From contig JAQMWT010000362.1 in the NCBI GenBank assembly GCA_029834535.1, forward strand, positions 1-64,000: 64,000 nucleotides of DNA, written 5' to 3'. Below the pieces are notes generated by a model that had not been told where the DNA came from, ran no database searches, and was given only the letters and a program-made list of their open reading frames with translations. Source of the DNA: Chrysophaeum taylorii. Its lineage: Eukaryota; Sar; Pelagophyceae; Pelagomonadales; Pelagomonadaceae. A program made the translations under genes and the position numbers. Shown piece after piece: positions 9,091 through 19,087 of the stretch. Within the stretch, counting starts at the first letter, position 1. Each line of letters starts with the position of its first letter.

Positions 9091-10111
9091 GTTTGTCTGT
9101 CTGTTTGTCCCTCGATTTAGGGTAAGGATCAGGTAGGCGCGAGAGTAAGGATCAGGTAGGCGCGAGAGCCAGACAGTGATCCTCCAAGCCGTCTACGGCG
9201 ACCTCGCAGACTATTTCCACGACCCGCGGCGGCTCTTTCAGCGCGCCATTCTCGCGCCCCGTCGAAACGATGCTGTCGATGCTGACAACGCGCGCATGAC
9301 CGCGGCCTTTTTTTCCCGGAGACGAGGCGTCGGAGTTCTTTTCGGCCGACTAGGTTGGGTCGGAAGCCGACGCCTCGCTCTTTACAGTCGAGTTTTCAAC
9401 TCCCTGACAACCAACGGCATGCTGACTTTGATCGCGAGCTTAAAGTCTTCGCAACCTCGACCCGTCGCACGGCCACTGCAACGGTACCAGATACATCATC
9501 GATAGTGTCGTGTCACCGAGGCTCCTCCAACCTGTATCCCTCAAGCCCCACCGACGCCAAACGATCAACAAGAGCCAGGGCCAGACGCCCCGCAAGGTCG
9601 GCGTCCTTTTGCCCAAACCCGTCTTCTGCCACGTCCAGCTCTACGTGGCTCTCTGTCGATCGGCAACCCCGAGGATATCCTCTTCTGAGTCGACGACTCC
9701 ACCCTACCCCACACGTGCTGCGCAATACCGATAAGCCCCCTCCCGGCGTCTACACGCGCACGGTAGGTGAACTTACTGGGACCAGGTGAACTTACTGGGG
9801 TTTGAGATTGGGACTAGGTGAACTTAGTGACCAGGTGAACTTACTGAGACCAAGTGAACTTACAGGGGTTTTTAGAGTGAACGCAAGGGCTAGCGGCGTG
9901 TACGGATCAAAGCAGCTTAGATTGGCGGAGGTGAGAGCGACGAGCTCGAAGGAGAGTGGGGTGAGTGGGTGTGAGCACGAGTGGGCTTACGCCGAATTTA
10001 CTGGGGTTAGAGATTGGGACTAGGTCAACTTACTGGGACGAGGTGAACTTACTGGGGTTAGAGATTGGGACTAAGTGAACTTACTGGCGAACTTACTGGC
10101 CTGCACTTGTC

Positions 10112-11146
10112 CTAACTACTAATCGACAGATGTTTGTCTGTTTGTCCCTCGATTTAGGGTAAGGATCAGGTAGGGGCGAGAGTAAGGATCAGGTAGGCGC
10201 GAGAGCCAGACAGTGATCCTCCAAGCCGTCTACGGCGACCTCGCAGACTATTTCCACGACCCGCGGCGGCTCTTTCAGCGCGCCATTCTCACGCCCCGTC
10301 GAAACGATGTTGTCGATGCTGACAACGCGCGCATGACCGCGGCCTTTTTTTCCCGGAGACGAGGCGTCGGAGTTCTTTTCGGCCGACTAGGTTGGGTCGG
10401 AAGACGACGCCTCGCTCTTTACAGTCGAGTTTTCAACTCCCTGACAACCAACGGCATGCTGACTTTGATCGCGAGCTTAAGGTCTTCGCAACCTCGACCC
10501 GTCGCACGGCCACTGCAACGGTACCAGATACATGATCGATCGTGTCGTGTCACCGAGGCTCCTCCAACCTGTATCCCTTAAGGCCCGCCGACGCCAAACG
10601 ATCAACAAGAGCCAGGGCCAGACGCCCCGCGAGGTCGGCGTCCTCTTGCCCAAGCCCGTCTTCTGCCACGTCCAGCTCTACGTGGCTCTCTGTCGATCGG
10701 CAACCCCGAGGATATGCTCTTCTGAGTCGACGACTCCACCCTACCCCACACGTGCTGCGCAATACCGATAAGCCCCCTCCCGGCGTCTACACGCGCACTG
10801 TAGGTGAACTTACTGGGCCAGGTGAACTTACTGGGTCTAGACATTGGGACTAGGTGAAGTGAGTGACCAGGTGAACTTACTTAGACCAGGTGAGCTTACT
10901 GGAGTTTTTTGACAACTCAAACTCAAAGGCTGGCGGCGCGTGCGGATCAAAGCAGCTTAGATTAGCGGAGGTGAGAGCGACGAGCTCAAAGGAGAGTGGG
11001 GTGAGTGGGCGTGAGCACGAGTGGGTTTACGCCGGGATAGAGATTGGGACTAAGTGAACTAACTGACCAGGTGAATTTAGTGGGACCAGACCTGAACTTA
11101 CTAGGGTTAGAGATTGGGACTAGGTGAACTTACTGGCCTGGACTTG
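10112..11146 (+). repeat. Array 1 unit 6
   Basis: A complete unit of about 1035 bp. Its minisatellite half is more diverged than in units 3 and 4, and the closing word reads GGACTTGTAAC instead of GCACTTGTCCTAAC, so two bases are missing at the junction with unit 7. Confidence 0.8.
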
Positions 11147-11948
11147 TAACTACTAATCGACAGATGTTTGTCTGTTTGTCCCTCGATTTAGGGTAAGGAT
11201 CATGTAGGCGCGAGAGTAAGCATCAGGTAGGCGCGAGGGCCAGACAGTGATCCTCCAAACCGTCTACGGCGACCTCGCAGACTATTTCCACGACCCGCGG
11301 CGGCTCTTTCAGCGCGCCATTCTCACGCCCCGTCGAAACGATGTTGTCGATGCTGACAACGCGCGCATGACGGCGGCCTTTTTTTCCCGGAGACGAGGCG
11401 TCGGAGTTCTTTTCGGGAGACTAGGCTGGGTCGGAAGACGACGCCTCGCTCTTTACAGTAGAGTTTTCAACTCCCTGACAACCAACGGCATGCTGACTTT
11501 GATCGCGAGCTTAATGTCTTCGCAACCTCGACCCGTCGCACGGCAACACCGAGGAGATATGCTCTTCTGAGTCGACGACTCCACCCTACCCCACACGTGC
11601 TGCGCAATATCGACCGATAAGCCCCCTCCCGGCGTCTACACGCGCACTGTAGGTGAACTTACTGGGACCAGGTGAACTTACTGGGGTTTGAGATTGGGAC
11701 TAGGTGAACTGAGTGACCAGGTGAAACTGGGACCAGGTGAACATACTGGGGTTTTTAGAGTAAAGGGCTTTTGCGTGCGGATCAAAGCAGCTTAGATTGG
11801 CGGAGGCGAGAGCTACGAGCTCAAAGGAGTTGGTGTGAGTTAGGTGAACTTACTGACCAGGTGAACTTATACGAAACTTACTGGGACCAGACCTGAACTT
11901 ACTGGGGTTAGAGATTGGGAGTAGGTGAACTTACTGGCCTGCACTTGT
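11147..11948 (+). repeat. Array 1 unit 7, internally deleted, last unit
   Basis: About 800 bp. Some 350 bp of the helicase region are missing: the sequence jumps at 11541-11544 (CGGC) from the CGCACGGC end of one block to the AACACCGAGG start of a later block. Both parental blocks carry CGGC at the breakpoint, so this is a microhomology deletion. After GCACTTGT at 11948 the sequence leaves the repeat. Confidence 0.8.
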
Positions 11949-12127
11949 AATCTCTAAAAAGTACTCTACGACCTCGCTACGGTGAGCTATTATTTTTTTC
12001 TTTTCAAAACACACGAAGCTTCGAGCACCGATCTGCAAACAAGAAAATGGGTCGGCCATCGGAACTCACAAAAGCGAGGGAACCGGTATGCCCAGGTGTC
12101 TGGAGGGACGCTCCCCTAGCTTCGTAG

Positions 12128-12264
12128 ATCGTCATTGTTAGTTGCAACAATGCCTACAACTATCCGCTGCGGCTGGACTGCAATCACTTCACGGACGCCT
12201 TTTGCCGATTATTGGGCAAGGTCCGCGTGCCGAGCTGGGTCAACCACGCGGCTACCATGGCGAG
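12128..12264 (+). pseudogene. PPPDE (DeSI-type) cysteine peptidase C-terminal fragment
   Basis: The frame reads AYNYPLRLDCNHFTDAF then CRLLGKVRVPSWVNHAA, matching the end of the PPPDE/DUF862 domain where a Tyr precedes NCNxF (catalytic Cys, here at DCNHF) and a P-S-W-V-N stretch follows. The frame opens after a TAG at 12125. A donor-like GTAGGC follows TACCTAG at 12264. The N-terminal half with the catalytic His is not found between here and the array end at 11948. It may be a gene truncated by the array, or one exon of a gene whose 5' exons I cannot see. Confidence 0.5.
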
Positions 12265-12353
12265 TTACCTAGGTAGGCGCACGCGCTTTCGGCTGCGCCC
12301 CGACTGCGTCATGGCGCCAGTCCTCGCCAGGTCCGTTATGCTCCGTGTCGTGG

Positions 12354-12850
12354 TCACAGGTGGCCGGCACCACCGTTACCGTTGCCGTTGTTCGAGCTCG
12401 AGGTTGTGCAGGGCCCACCGGCGTCGTTCGAGCCGGAGGTGGTGCCGGAGGAGCCGAGAGGGGCACCGGGTCCGGTAGCGGCAACAGCGGCCCCGACGGA
12501 AAGAGTGGTGGGAAGAGGCGGGCCCGGTAGACGGTGGACGTTTTCGCGACCTGAAGCGTCGTCCGAGACGGCGTTGCGACGGCGGTCTCTGTCTTCGTCG
12601 TCGAGGACTTTGATGAGGACGAGTTTGATTTGCGCGGATGAGGAGGGCTCGGTGACGATGGCCTCAACGCCGGCCCTCGTTGCAGCGTCGGCAATTCGGG
12701 GCTGCAGCGAGCCGCGGGCGAGGCCGACGATGCGGAGGCTGGGCCTGTCTTTGAGGAGAATGGCTGCTGCCGTGATGCCGTCCACGACGAGGGCGTGGAG
12801 GTCGCAGAGGTTAGCAGTTTCGCTTATCTGCGTTGCGGAAGAGCAGCCTC
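12354..12850 (-). pseudogene. Receiver-like fragment, possible gene remnant
   Basis: On the minus strand a frame open from about 12850 reads HALVVDGITAAAILLKDRPS, then LRIVGLA and AGVEAIVTEPSS. The spacing resembles the second half of a response-regulator receiver domain (MDGIxAxxxL...P.L.IVALTA...AGxDxxLTKP), but the phosphoacceptor half and the conserved Lys (here Glu) are missing. After about residue 95 it turns into low-complexity Ser/Gly/Asn. No ATG is available; the best start would be a GTG at 12785. It could be an exon of a larger gene or chance. Confidence 0.3.
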
Positions 12851-12854
12851 ACCG

Positions 12855-13261
12855 CTGTCATCATGGTACTGATCTACCCGTACTTTCTCTCCACCGCGCG
12901 CCGGCGGATGAACGCCTCCGGGCCGTGCGACAAGATCCCCTCCCACAGACCAGCCGGAGGTTGTTGAACTTCAAATGTCCGTTTTGTTTGTGCAAATAAG
13001 TGGAAGTGCCTTCTTCGCGCCTCTGGCCGACACAGCCACGCCCCGCGCCATCACCACATGCTTGGGCGCCAGGAGCGCCGCCGCAGGTGCCCACAGCAGT
13101 AAAGCTACGACAACACCCGCATCTTCTTCACCTTTACAATTCACGCTGGGGTGGTTGGCGTCTCAGTGGACCTCGTTTGTTTAGCTTTTCGGCTCAGCAG
13201 CTGAGTCTTGTTGTTGAGGTGCCTCTCATGTTCGCTCTCAGTAGGAACCAGCGCAAACTGA
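12855..13261. other. Intergenic region, nothing assigned
   Basis: No reading frame here shows a family I recognise. It lies downstream of the membrane-protein gene ending at 13262. Confidence 0.5.
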
Positions 13262-14656
13262 TCAGCTACTTGAAGAAGTAGAGCTTGATGGCGACTTGTC
13301 GCCGAAGCAACAAGAGTGATAGAGACAGATGATTCCGGCAGCGAGTTTCGAGAAGTCGGAGGGTTCGCTCCACTTGGCGCGATTGATTGTGTCGGCGTCA
13401 GTTTTTTTCGCATAGGTTGAGACGCCGGTGGTGCGTTTGATCGCGTCGGTGTCAGTTTCCTTCGAATAATCGGTCAAGTCGCTGGCGTCGCCGCAGCATT
13501 GCAAGGGGCCCGGGTCGACGACACCCTTGACCTTGCCCTGGAGGACGCGGAGCGCGAAGTTGATATGGGCGAGGGTGAAGACGACAACGACGAGGCCGAA
13601 GAAAGCGGCGATAACGATGGGTGCGTTGCCAAGGTCGGTCCAGTTCATTCCGGCGAATACATCGAAGAGGACGTAGGCGACGAGGGCGGGCGCGGCGAAG
13701 AGGGCGTAGGCGAGGTAGACAAAGCGATAATTGGCCTGCTGCGTAAAGGTATGGTTCATCATCTTTTCGCAGAAGGAGTCTATTTTGTCCACGGCGTCAT
13801 CGATTTCCTCTGTCGTGTCGTGGACGTTGACGTGCGTGTCGTCGAGCTCGTCTTTCACGGTGGTGATTAGATTCTCGGTGTCGTCCTCGAGCTTTTCGAG
13901 AAGGTCAGAGAAGCTCTTGTCGGTGAGGCGCTCGTAGACGGCCATGAGGCCGATAAAAATAACGAGGATGTCGACGATGACGCCGAAGACGATCGAGGTC
14001 ATGCTCTCGCCGATCTCGTCGAGCGTCCAAACGAGCGGAAAGATGTTGTGGACTTCGAGAATAACGAAGAAGACGTAGGCCATGAGAACGTGGCGATGGG
14101 GCTTGACGCGCTGTTTTCGTGGCTCCCTATCCTCCATCTGAATCCAGTGGATCCAATAGTGGATGCCGAACTTGGGCGCGTACAGCACGATCGGGAGGCA
14201 GACGGCCGTCGCAACGGTGACGAGGTTCGCGCCCGCCACGTAGACGTCCAAGACCGTAGCAGAACCCTTGTCCGCCAGCCGGTGGGACGCCTGCAGGATC
14301 AAAACGCACAGCGCGGCTGACATCGTCAAGAACGTCGAGTCCGCGGCTTCTTGTAGTGTTTCGAACGCGGTCTCGGCCTTCTTCAGTATCTCGCTGGCCA
14401 AGTAGAAAAAACCAAGTACGGAACCCAGAAATGACAAAATCCCTTGCACTCCCACCTCCACAAAGAGGATGATAATGCCGACAATCGCCACCACGACCAC
14501 CAGGCTTAGAATCAGTTTCTCCGTCGTTGACAGGGAGTTCAGCACCTTGAGCACCGTCTCGGCCTCATCCACCACCTCTTCACCCTTCTCCTCGTCCCTT
14601 TCCACCGTTGCCGCCTCGGACTGTGCTGACGACAGCAGCGGCGAGTACTCGGTCAT
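13262..14656 (-). CDS. Multi-pass membrane protein with coiled-coil loop, tandem copy A
   Basis: I do not recognise the family. I set the start at MTEYSPLLSSAQ (ATG 14654-14656), because this is where the paralogue at 16406-17776 begins to match; the frame is open 20 codons further up but that part is not shared. The product is 464 residues: an acidic N-tail containing EYSPLL, which fits the [DE]xxxL[LI] sorting motif for vacuoles/lysosomes; hydrophobic segments at about 49-72, 75-95, 115-135, 145-165, 195-215 and 225-245; a charged helical stretch (LEKLEDDTENLITTVKDELD) of about 90 residues; then two more membrane segments and a C-tail. The C-terminal end (CLYHSCCFGDKS and a Ser run) differs from copy B. 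Membrane location is seen; function is unknown. Confidence 0.8.
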   Translation of the reverse strand: MTEYSPLLSSAQSEAATVERDEEKGEEVVDEAETVLKVLNSLSTTEKLILSLVVVVAIVGIIILFVEVGVQGILSFLGSVLGFFYLASEILKKAETAFETLQEAADSTFLTMSAALCVLILQASHRLADKGSATVLDVYVAGANLVTVATAVCLPIVLYAPKFGIHYWIHWIQMEDREPRKQRVKPHRHVLMAYVFFVILEVHNIFPLVWTLDEIGESMTSIVFGVIVDILVIFIGLMAVYERLTDKSFSDLLEKLEDDTENLITTVKDELDDTHVNVHDTTEEIDDAVDKIDSFCEKMMNHTFTQQANYRFVYLAYALFAAPALVAYVLFDVFAGMNWTDLGNAPIVIAAFFGLVVVVFTLAHINFALRVLQGKVKGVVDPGPLQCCGDASDLTDYSKETDTDAIKRTTGVSTYAKKTDADTINRAKWSEPSDFSKLAAGIICLYHSCCFGDKSPSSSTSSSS

Positions 14657-15250
14657 GGTCGAAAACGTCCGAGCGGTCAATCTTTCTGATCGCTGCTGTA
14701 GAGGCTCCTTACCCAATCAGGATTTCTGCCACATGGTACTACTTGACGTCATTTTTCTCAGGAGGGTTTTCGAGTTTTAGGCTTATTATTTTGAAGGGTG
14801 GGAACGCCAGTGTGTGTACCCGCGCGCCTAGGTTCCCTCCCTGCGTTAAATTCGAGCTAGTTGATGCGCATACCACAGCGCATCCTCGCCTATGGCCAAG
14901 CGCCTCTCGCATTTCGGAGTCCTCTCGCCGCCAGTCTCACGCAGCATTGGAGTAACCTCATCTCCGCGTTTCGACGGCGGTGGACGCGCGAGTGTTGCAT
15001 CCAGAATTGAACGTAACGTGTGTGTATAGCGCGCCATTGGGATTTGGCGGCGCGATCCATATGCACGTGTTTCACACCACCGGTAGTAGTCCCGAGACTT
15101 GGCGGCGCGATCCATATGCACGTGTTTCACACCACCGGCAGTAGGTAGTCCCGAGACAGTGGCCGGATTCTTGTCGTTGGTAAGTGCGCGGAAGCGTGCA
15201 TCGCGGGTTACGGCGGCTTGACGGACGACGGTGCTGTTGCCTCATGCCTC
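13330..15250. repeat. Segmental duplication, copy A
   Basis: About 1.9 kb, covering the membrane-protein gene and 500 bp upstream, recurs at 16450-18330 with high identity, in the same orientation. Inside copy A, a block with TCCATATGCACGTGTTTC is itself doubled (about 15043 and 15099); copy B has it once. The block holds a CACGTG palindrome. Confidence 0.85.
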
Positions 15251-16405
15251 GTTGAGGTGAAGCCGCGTCGTTCGCATCTTGTGACGAAAAGAAATAGGCC
15301 GTGGACAGAATTATGGCAAAAAAAATAGCCAGAATAGTGGGAAGAGGGAAGAGAGGGATGAGAGAATGAAGGAAGAAAAAAATGTAGAGATCGCCTCAGC
15401 AGCAGCAAGCTGCACAGGGACAGAGAATCACGGGGGACTGCACCTTACTAGTCGATAACCGCCGGACGATAATGTTTGTTGTTGAAGCGTCCACTCCCAC
15501 TGGGTCGTTCGCAGGACTCGGGAATGGCGGGCTAAGGCAGGCAAGCAAGGAAGACATTGGTTCTGGCAGCCAGTAGGTCTCCGTCGCACTGCCAGAGTAG
15601 GGGCAGTGCGATAGTCGCAGCTAGGAAACCCAATGACCAAAGCCGGAGGCGAGGCGCTGTAGCGGCTGAGGAGGCACGACCGGAGGCAAGGTGGACAAGA
15701 CCAAGAAGGCGGAGAGCCTGTCTTCATCCTCAAGTGAGCACGAACCCGCTTGCGATATGAGTGATATCACAGCAAGGACGATTCTGAGATCGGAAGTAGC
15801 TCTTGTCGGTTGAAGTGCCTCTGACACGGAGGTCGTGTTTGAGGAGGAGCGTTGTTGTTGCCGCCCTCGTGTGTTTGAGTGAGCTACAAGAAGATTCGAC
15901 CATAAACCCCGGAGCTTTGGGCCAACTTTTCGTGGGAATTTAGGTTAAAGGTGTGTTAAGGCGTTCTGGGGAAGGGCGGGGGGAGCCGGGACGATCGCGC
16001 GCGCACGGGGCTTTGAAGCGTCGTCAGCAGACATCTAGCCTTGTATTTAAGACTGGGGAGTGGCTACAGGGTTTCCTCCCCGCTCGCTTCCAAAACACAA
16101 CGGCGTCGATGCACGCGCCCTTAAACCCCCGTGAGACGCTCAATATCAGTCTGAGCTTGAAACCCTCACAATAATGAACTCACCCAAATTTGGAGACGTT
16201 TGTGTTCGGGTCTGTGGGAACCAAACGGTTTTCTGGATGCAACGGACGCCGAATCATATCAAGAGATATGGGGGATCCAGAGTTTATCGGGAGCGCGGAC
16301 CTGACGCCAAGAAGCCTAACACGTCGCGCTAGAGCCGGAAGTCGTATAGGAATAAGGAGTAAACTCAAAAGCTAATGGGCGGAGCGTGCGCAGAAAAAAA
16401 GTAGC
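15251..16405. other. Spacer between the duplicated genes, nothing assigned
   Basis: Unique sequence between the two copies of the duplication. Only short open frames occur, none with recognisable composition or motifs, and no RNA gene is evident. Confidence 0.5.
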
Positions 16406-17776
16406 TTAGATTGTCGGGAGTCCGGCAATTTTGCGCTTTGAAACAGCTGTGATTCCGGCAGCGATTTTAGAGAAGTCGGAGGGTTCGCTCCACTTGGCGC
16501 GATTGATTGTGTCGGCGTCAATTTTTTTCGCATAGGTTGAGACGCCGGTGGCGCGTTTGATCGCGTCGGTGTCAGTTTCCTTCAAATAATCGGTCAAGTC
16601 GCTGGCGTCGCCGCAGCATTGCAAGGGGCCCGGGTCGACGACACCCTTGACCTTGCCCTGGAGGACGCGGAGCGCGAAGTTGACATGGGCGAGGGCGAAG
16701 AGGACAACGACGAGGCCGAAGAAAGCGGCGATAACGATGGGGGCGTTGCCAAGGTCGGTCCAGTTCATGCCGGCCAATACGTCGAAGAGGACGTAGGCGA
16801 CGAGGGCGGGCGCGGCGACGAGGGCGTAGGCGAGGTAGACAAAGCGATAATTGGCCTGCTGCGTAAAGGTATGGTTCATCATCTTTTCGCAGAAGGAGTC
16901 TATTTTGTCCACGGCGTCATCGATTTCCTCTGTCGTGTCGTGGACGTTGACGTGCGTGTCGTCGAGCTCGTCTTTCACGGTGGTGATTAGATTCTCGGTG
17001 TCGTCCTCGAGCCTTTCGAGAAGGTCAGAGAAGCTCTTGTCGGTGAGGCGCTCGTAGACGGCCATGAGGCCGATAAAAATAACGAGGATGTCGACGATGA
17101 CGCCGAAGACGATCGAGGTCATGCTCTCGCCGATCTCGTCGAGCGTCCAAACGAGCGGAAAGATGTTGTGGACTTCGAGAATAACGAAGATGCCGTAGGC
17201 CATGAGAACGTGGCGATGGGGCTTGGCGCGCTGTTTTCGTGGCGCCCTATCCTCCTTCTGAATCCAGTGGATCCAATAGTGGATGCCGAACTTGGGCGCG
17301 TACAGCACGATCGGCAGGCAGACGGCCGTCGCAACGGTGACGAGATTCGCGCTCGCCACGTAGACGTCCAAGACCGTAGAGGAACCTTTGTCCGCCAGCC
17401 GGTGCGACGTCTCCAGGACCAAGACGCATAGCGCGGCTAACATCATCAAAAACGTCAAGTCCGCGGCTTCTTGTAGCGTTTCGAACGCGGTCTCGGCCTT
17501 CTTCAGTATCTCGTTGACCACGTAGACAAAACCAAGTATGGAACCCAGAATTGACAAAATCCCCCGCACTCCCACCTCCACAAAGAGGATGATAACGCCG
17601 ACAATCGCCACCACGACCACCAGGCTTAGAATCAGTTTCTCCGTCGTTGACAGGGAGTTCAGCACCTTGAGCACCGTCTCGGCCTCGTCCACCACCTCTT
17701 CACCCTTCTCCTCGTCCCTTTCCACCGTTGCCGCCTCGGACTGTGCTGACGACAGCAGCGGCGAGTACTCGGTCAT
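16406..17776 (-). CDS. Multi-pass membrane protein with coiled-coil loop, tandem copy B
   Basis: A paralogue of the gene at 13262-14656, near-identical from MTEYSPLL (ATG 17774-17776) to the FSK-AAGI stretch near the C-terminus, where the two diverge: this copy ends TAVSKRKIAGLPTI. It has 456 residues. The acidic dileucine EYSPLL, the membrane segments and the charged LERLEDDTEN helix are all kept, and most differences are conservative substitutions in membrane segments (for example SFLGSVLGFFYLA versus SILGSILGFVYVV). This suggests both copies are under protein-level selection. Family not recognised. Confidence 0.8.
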   Translation of the reverse strand: MTEYSPLLSSAQSEAATVERDEEKGEEVVDEAETVLKVLNSLSTTEKLILSLVVVVAIVGVIILFVEVGVRGILSILGSILGFVYVVNEILKKAETAFETLQEAADLTFLMMLAALCVLVLETSHRLADKGSSTVLDVYVASANLVTVATAVCLPIVLYAPKFGIHYWIHWIQKEDRAPRKQRAKPHRHVLMAYGIFVILEVHNIFPLVWTLDEIGESMTSIVFGVIVDILVIFIGLMAVYERLTDKSFSDLLERLEDDTENLITTVKDELDDTHVNVHDTTEEIDDAVDKIDSFCEKMMNHTFTQQANYRFVYLAYALVAAPALVAYVLFDVLAGMNWTDLGNAPIVIAAFFGLVVVLFALAHVNFALRVLQGKVKGVVDPGPLQCCGDASDLTDYLKETDTDAIKRATGVSTYAKKIDADTINRAKWSEPSDFSKIAAGITAVSKRKIAGLPTI

Positions 17777-18330
17777 GGTCTTTCCGAGAGAAGCTGCCCC
17801 AAGTCCTGGCAACCCAAATCTTTCTGCTCGCTGCTCAAGTGCTCGTTAACCAGCCAGGATTTTTGCCGCAAGGTAATTGACGTCTTTTTCTCAGGAAGGG
17901 TTTCGAGTAGACTTATTGAAGGGTGTGGTGGGAGCACCAGACTTCCGATACGCGCGCCTAGGTTCCCTCCCTGCGTAAAATTCGAGCTAGTTGATGCGCA
18001 TACCACAGCGCATCCTCGTCTATGGCCAGGCGCCTCTCGCATTTCGGAGTCCTCTCGCCGCCAGTCTCACGCAGCATTGGAGTAACCTCATCTCCGCGTT
18101 TCGACGGCGGTGGACGCGCGAGTGTTGCATCCAGAAATGAACGTAAAGTGTGTGTTTTGCGCGCCATTGGGATTTGGCGGCGCTCCATATGCACGTGTTT
18201 CGCGCCACCGATAGTAGTCCCGAGACAGTGGCCGGATTCTTGTCGTTGTTGGTAAGTGCGCGGAAGCGTACATCGCGGGTTACGGCGGCTTGACGGACGA
18301 CGGTGCTGTTGCCTCAAGAAGTCTCATTGA
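16450..18330. repeat. Segmental duplication, copy B
   Basis: Second copy of the block at 13330-15250. The upstream part (about 17950-18330) keeps the same promoter-side sequence with a few indels and a single TCCATATGCACGTGTTTC block. Confidence 0.85.
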
Positions 18331-19087
18331 GGTGAAGCCGCATTATTCGCGTCTTGTGGCGAAAAGAATTAGACGGAAGATAAAATTATGGCAAAGAAAA
18401 GTAGTTGGAATAGTGGGAAGAGGGGATACAGGGAATTGGGTCGGATAATAAAGCTTAAAACTAGACTTTAGCCTCCATTTTCGAACACAAAACGAGAAAC
18501 CCTTGTTCAGAAAACGGAACGCGCCCTACGGATGTGATGACAAAGAATATCAACACGCGTTATCAGAAGTCAGGAGGGAGCCCCCGGAGGATGCGGGACC
18601 ATTTCCTATGCCGCCGGTTTGCGTAGCTTTTTTGGCCGCCGCCGATGTGACCCGCGTGAGCGCCAGCGTTGGGATGATCGCCATACGGCCGCCCACTCCA
18701 GGCATAGTGCAAATAGGTCACACTGCCCCCCCCCCCCAGAGTGAGTCCCTTAGACCTTCACAAACAAACAATCCAAGAGGAAGAAGGAAGGGCCGTTTCG
18801 GACGCCCGCACGGAACTCCGGTCCAAATGACCGACCGAATCCCCCCTCAACTCAAAGAATGCGCAGACATTGGTTTATTTATTTACGGTCGAGTCTGCTC
18901 TTTTTTATGCTTCCTTCGTCGTGTGTTGCTGAGAAACCAAAGAACGAAGGTTTTCGTTCGCATCTTCTTCTCGTTCGTTCGAACAAAAGAACGAGCAAGA
19001 AAAAAGCCGAGAAGTAAAAACATTCTGCGGTGGTGGTGGTGGGTGGTGGGTCCGAGAGAGTTGAGAAAAGGAAATTCTTGGTGTGGT
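18331..19087. other. Region downstream of formin 1, nothing assigned
   Basis: No family recognised. It includes a C run at 18728-18737 and, near 18950, TTCGTTCGTTCGAACAAAAGAACGAG. The long plus-strand open frame that starts here and continues to 22201 is the complement of formin 1 and its composition is that of a shadow. Confidence 0.5.

Larger units (their letters stand above)
3574..10111 (+). repeat. Array 1 unit 5, split by the copia insertion
   Basis: The unit starts at 3574, is interrupted at 3616/3617 inside its TGTC/TTTG microsatellite by the copia element, and resumes at 9091 with GTTTGTCTGTCTG. The right part runs normally to the minisatellite end at 10111. Without the element the unit is about the usual length. 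Confidence 0.85.
1..11948 (+). repeat. Helicase-tail tandem array 1 (seven units, about 1.05 kb each)
   Basis: Seven head-to-tail units, the first cut by the window edge and the fifth split by a copia element. Each unit starts CTAACTACTAATCGACAG then ATGTTTGTCTG, continues with a TGTC/TTTG microsatellite, the block TCCCTCGATTTAGGG, a direct repeat of AAGGATCAGGTAGGCGCGAGAG, about 560 bp of broken helicase sequence, then about 450 bp built from GTGAACTTACTGG-type words, and ends CTGGCCTGCACTTGTC. Unit boundaries fall at 412, 1447, 2506, 3574, 10112 and 11147. The same unit makes arrays at 42229 and 62596 and a solo inverted copy at 28701. ORFs found inside the units are frame fragments, not genes. 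Confidence 0.9.

Noticed and set aside
412-11948. A CRISPR-like array
   Set aside because: The short GTGAACTTACTGG words are degenerate and without regular unique spacers, and the setting is eukaryotic.
14846-15130. A small ORF upstream of copy A, also open in copy B
   Set aside because: Conservation is explained by the whole-block duplication; frames differ in length and have no recognisable sequence, so I treat it as promoter or 5' UTR.
15428-15733. A 101-residue minus-strand ORF
   Set aside because: No motif, Cys/Pro/Arg-rich composition like chance frames in GC-rich DNA, and no paralogue.
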